From assembly GCA_947306185.1 (NCBI GenBank), contig CAMZFU010000046.1:1-6517 (forward strand): DNA of 6,517 bases. Direction: 5' to 3'. Both the position numbers and the translations under genes were made by a program. Under the pieces are notes generated by a model. The model had not been told where the DNA came from. It saw only the letters and a list, made by a program, of their open reading frames with translations, and made no database searches. This DNA is from an uncultured Pseudomonadota bacterium. GTDB lineage: Bacteria > Pseudomonadota > Alphaproteobacteria > Rs-D84. Shown here piece after piece: positions 4,944 through 6,517 of this stretch; position 1 is the first letter of the stretch; every line of letters begins with the position of its first letter.

Positions 4944-5657
4944 TTAATCTCTGTTCAGAAGTCCCAGTAAATATTGGAACATTGCGATAAACGAAATATA
5001 CAAATGCAACGCACCCAATACCGCCAACTGGTCTTTTTGTGTTTCATCACCAAGTACCGCGTACGAACGTTTCAATGTCTGCATATCATACGCGGTGAAT
5101 AGTGCGAATACCAATACGCCAATTGCGCAAACTATGGTTGAGAAAGTTCCGCCCAATGACCAAATCATTGATACAACACCAACCAAAATCAAACCAATCA
5201 TTCCCATCATAAGGAATATGCCAAGGAATGATAAATCTTTGGCGGTTTTATAACCAAACATTGCCATAAAACCAAACATCAATGCCGCGATTACAAACGC
5301 CCAAACGATAGATGCGGGGTTAACAGCCAATCCGCCCCAAATCATCGGTGTTATGCCCAATCCAATTATTACCGCGTACAAGAACAGCAAAACCGCCGCG
5401 GTTGTCGGACGCATTGAAAACGCGCGTGCCTGGGCCCAGATGGAAAGTCCCAAACCACCGAAGATTAAAATGTAGAAAAACGGTGTCATACCACCATGTG
5501 ATACCAACAGGTTAATTCCACCAAGGTATATTGTAATAAACGATGTAATTGCGGTCACCGCAACTGCACCAAACATCAACGCAAATATTTTCTTAAGATA
5601 CAAATCAATACCACCACCGCGCGACGGAGTAAATGATTGTTGTGCCTGTCTGATCAT
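4944..5657 (-). CDS. Bax inhibitor-1 (BI-1/YccA/TMBIM) family inner-membrane protein
   Basis: The 237-residue protein has seven predicted membrane segments (about 24-46, 60-78, 87-107, 114-134, 142-162, 170-189, 213-233) after a polar N-terminus. This is the usual length and topology for bacterial BI-1 proteins. The family signature near the end of TM6 is present as FTAYDMQTLKRSY (D191). TM7 reads LHLYISFIAMFQYLL. Bacterial relatives include YccA and YbhL of E. coli and the pH-sensitive Ca2+-leak channel YetJ of Bacillus. YccA is linked to FtsH. Which role applies here cannot be told. YetJ uses two aspartates as its pH sensor; the TM6 one is kept, but the TM7 position appears to be S222. AAGGAG seven bases before the ATG supports the start. 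The gene leads an operon with the ferredoxin gene. Confidence 0.9.
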   Translation of the reverse strand: MIRQAQQSFTPSRGGGIDLYLKKIFALMFGAVAVTAITSFITIYLGGINLLVSHGGMTPFFYILIFGGLGLSIWAQARAFSMRPTTAAVLLFLYAVIIGLGITPMIWGGLAVNPASIVWAFVIAALMFGFMAMFGYKTAKDLSFLGIFLMMGMIGLILVGVVSMIWSLGGTFSTIVCAIGVLVFALFTAYDMQTLKRSYAVLGDETQKDQLAVLGALHLYISFIAMFQYLLGLLNRD

Positions 5658-5668
5658 GTTTTTTCTCC

Positions 5669-5696
5669 TTGTTATTTACCAAATATATAATACAAT
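5669..5696 (+). promoter_or_regulatory. Divergent promoter of the helical-repeat gene and lgt
   Basis: On the plus strand TTGTTA (5669-5674, 4 of 6), 16-bp spacer, TACAAT (5691-5696, 5 of 6). A TATAAT at 5686-5691 is an alternative -10 but lacks a fitting -35. The leader to the ATG at 5742 would be about 38 nt. Confidence 0.45.
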
Positions 5697-5712
5697 AGGT
5701 ATGAAGTTTCAA
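5684..5712 (-). promoter_or_regulatory. Promoter of the BI-1/ferredoxin operon
   Basis: On the minus strand TTGAAA (5712-5707, 5 of 6), 17-bp spacer, TATATA (5689-5684, 4 of 6). The leader would be about 20 nt and contains AAGGAG. It overlaps the divergent promoter at 5669-5696. Confidence 0.55.
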
Positions 5713-5741
5713 GGAATAAAAGTAATAAAAAAGGATAGGGT

Positions 5742-6317
5742 ATGGCAAGGGGTAATAACCATAGAATTAGGTTGTCGCCAGAACAGCAAAAAGATGAAGG
5801 CGGACGGTTTCCAGTACCAGCGGATAGTATTAAAATGTTGGAAGACCGCATAAAGGAATTGTTAGATAAATTGGAAAAAGAAGGTTATGACAAGACTAAG
5901 TATAATAAAGCCACGGAAATATTAGAACGGTGTGCCCGATATAGTTCGCCTGCCAAATACAATGCCTTGAAAGTCAGATTTGTGGAATACACCAAGCAAC
6001 GTATAGAGACACTGTTGCAAGAGTTAGAGCAGGGTGCAGGTAACACCGAAATGTGTCATGAAATTGCCAAAATGTTAAAGGTATGGGTAGAAATTATCGA
6101 CAAAGGTGACAAGAAAACCTATAATGAATATGTAAAAAGATTGAAACCGTATGCAGATAAAGATATGGAGGCGTTTCTGCAAACATTGGAACATGGTGAT
6201 AAGTCGGTATATGAAAAAGCAACCGCGCTATTAGATGTTTTGATTCAACTAAGCAGCAAAACTGCATGTAAACCAATTACAAAAAGATTAGGCCAATACA
6301 AGGAAAAAACAAAGTAA
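5742..6317 (+). CDS. Alpha-helical protein with three tandem ~50-residue repeats, function unknown
   Basis: The 191-residue product has no signal peptide or membrane segment, so it is probably cytoplasmic. After a polar N-terminus (1-34) it consists of three related helical units beginning near residues 35, 86 and 140. Aligned positions include I37/I88/M142 followed by (L/F)L..LE; Y54/C105/Y157 followed three residues later by A/I/A and an L at 61/112/164; and R79/R133/R182 followed by F or L and a Y four residues after the R (83/137/186). This looks like a right-handed helical repeat scaffold of the TPR/HEAT type in outline, but I do not recognise a named family. It is rich in Lys and Glu. 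The start is supported by AAGGA six bases upstream. Its TAA is directly followed by the lgt ATG, so translation of the two is coupled. Confidence 0.8.
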   Translation: MARGNNHRIRLSPEQQKDEGGRFPVPADSIKMLEDRIKELLDKLEKEGYDKTKYNKATEILERCARYSSPAKYNALKVRFVEYTKQRIETLLQELEQGAGNTEMCHEIAKMLKVWVEIIDKGDKKTYNEYVKRLKPYADKDMEAFLQTLEHGDKSVYEKATALLDVLIQLSSKTACKPITKRLGQYKEKTK

Positions 6318-6517
6318 ATGTCCATAGTTATAGATCCAATTTCACCAGTGGCGTTTTCTGTATTTGGCCTGCCAATTCGTTGGTATGCGTTGGCATATAT
6401 CACCGCGTTTGTTGCTGGATATTTCATCATAAAATATATGATGCGTTCCAAAACATGTGCAATAAAACTTTCCAAAAAAGAATTTAAAGAGAGATTAGTT
6501 GAATATAGCAATTCTTA
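6318..6517 (+). CDS. lgt: Prolipoprotein diacylglyceryl transferase, N-terminal part (3' partial)
   Basis: Sixty-six residues are visible before the window ends. Lgt moves a diacylglyceryl group from phosphatidylglycerol to the lipobox cysteine of prolipoproteins at the inner membrane, the first step of lipoprotein maturation. The N-terminus matches the family: a DPISPVAFSVFG lead-in, then IRWYALAY (corresponding to HWYGLMY in E. coli), and the first membrane segment (about 13-39). The catalytic region and the Lgt signature lie beyond the edge, so activity cannot be judged. The ATG follows the preceding stop without a gap (TAAATG). A weak AAGGA is 13 bases upstream, which suggests reinitiation by ribosomes that finish the helical-repeat gene. 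Confidence 0.88.
   Translation, partial: MSIVIDPISPVAFSVFGLPIRWYALAYITAFVAGYFIIKYMMRSKTCAIKLSKKEFKERLVEYSNS

Overview
The window looks like a chromosomal stretch of a Gram-negative bacterium. Two products carry AxA-type Sec signal peptides, and an Lgt gene (lipoprotein maturation) begins at the right edge. The C-terminus of the Bax-inhibitor-1-like protein, with its FQ..L.....RD ending, resembles alphaproteobacterial members of that family as I remember them. Moderate GC, many short lineage-specific secreted proteins and AT-rich promoters suggest an uncultivated, possibly host-associated alphaproteobacterium. This assignment is inference, not proof. No phage, IS, CRISPR, tRNA or rRNA gene was seen.

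Layout, left to right. (1) The 3' end of a plus-strand gene of unknown function (1-414) carries a glycine-zipper segment. It converges on a minus-strand HAD-type 5'(3')-deoxyribonucleotidase (442-966), and the two share a bidirectional terminator at 413-443. The nucleotidase has its own TTGACA promoter. (2) A minus-strand bicistron follows. A secreted protein with four Gly/Ala-rich segments (2204-3118) overlaps by ATGA the start of a secreted trypsin-like serine protease with an intact H-D-S triad and a proline-rich tail (1077-2207). Its promoter has a perfect TATAAT and an 18-bp spacer made of exactly two tandem 9-bp repeats. A 9-bp-arm inverted repeat lies just upstream. (3) A single-chain class II glycyl-tRNA synthetase (3223-4587) has its own AT-rich promoter. 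(4) A BI-1 family membrane protein (4944-5657) is followed after 20 bp by an 8Fe ferredoxin-like protein (4705-4923), ending in a strong G/C hairpin terminator. (5) Divergent from this pair, with overlapping promoters, is a plus-strand protein built from three tandem helical repeats of about 50 residues (5742-6317). Its TAA stop directly abuts the ATG of lgt (6318 to the window edge).

Functionally, glyQS, lgt, the ferredoxin and the nucleotidase are housekeeping or metabolic. The parts that may be new are the translationally coupled secreted pair (Gly-zipper protein plus cysteine-rich protease), its unusual repeat-spaced promoter, and the triple-repeat helical protein coupled to lgt. There is no gene-free stretch longer than about 120 bp. 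Each intergenic region is accounted for by promoters and hairpins listed below.
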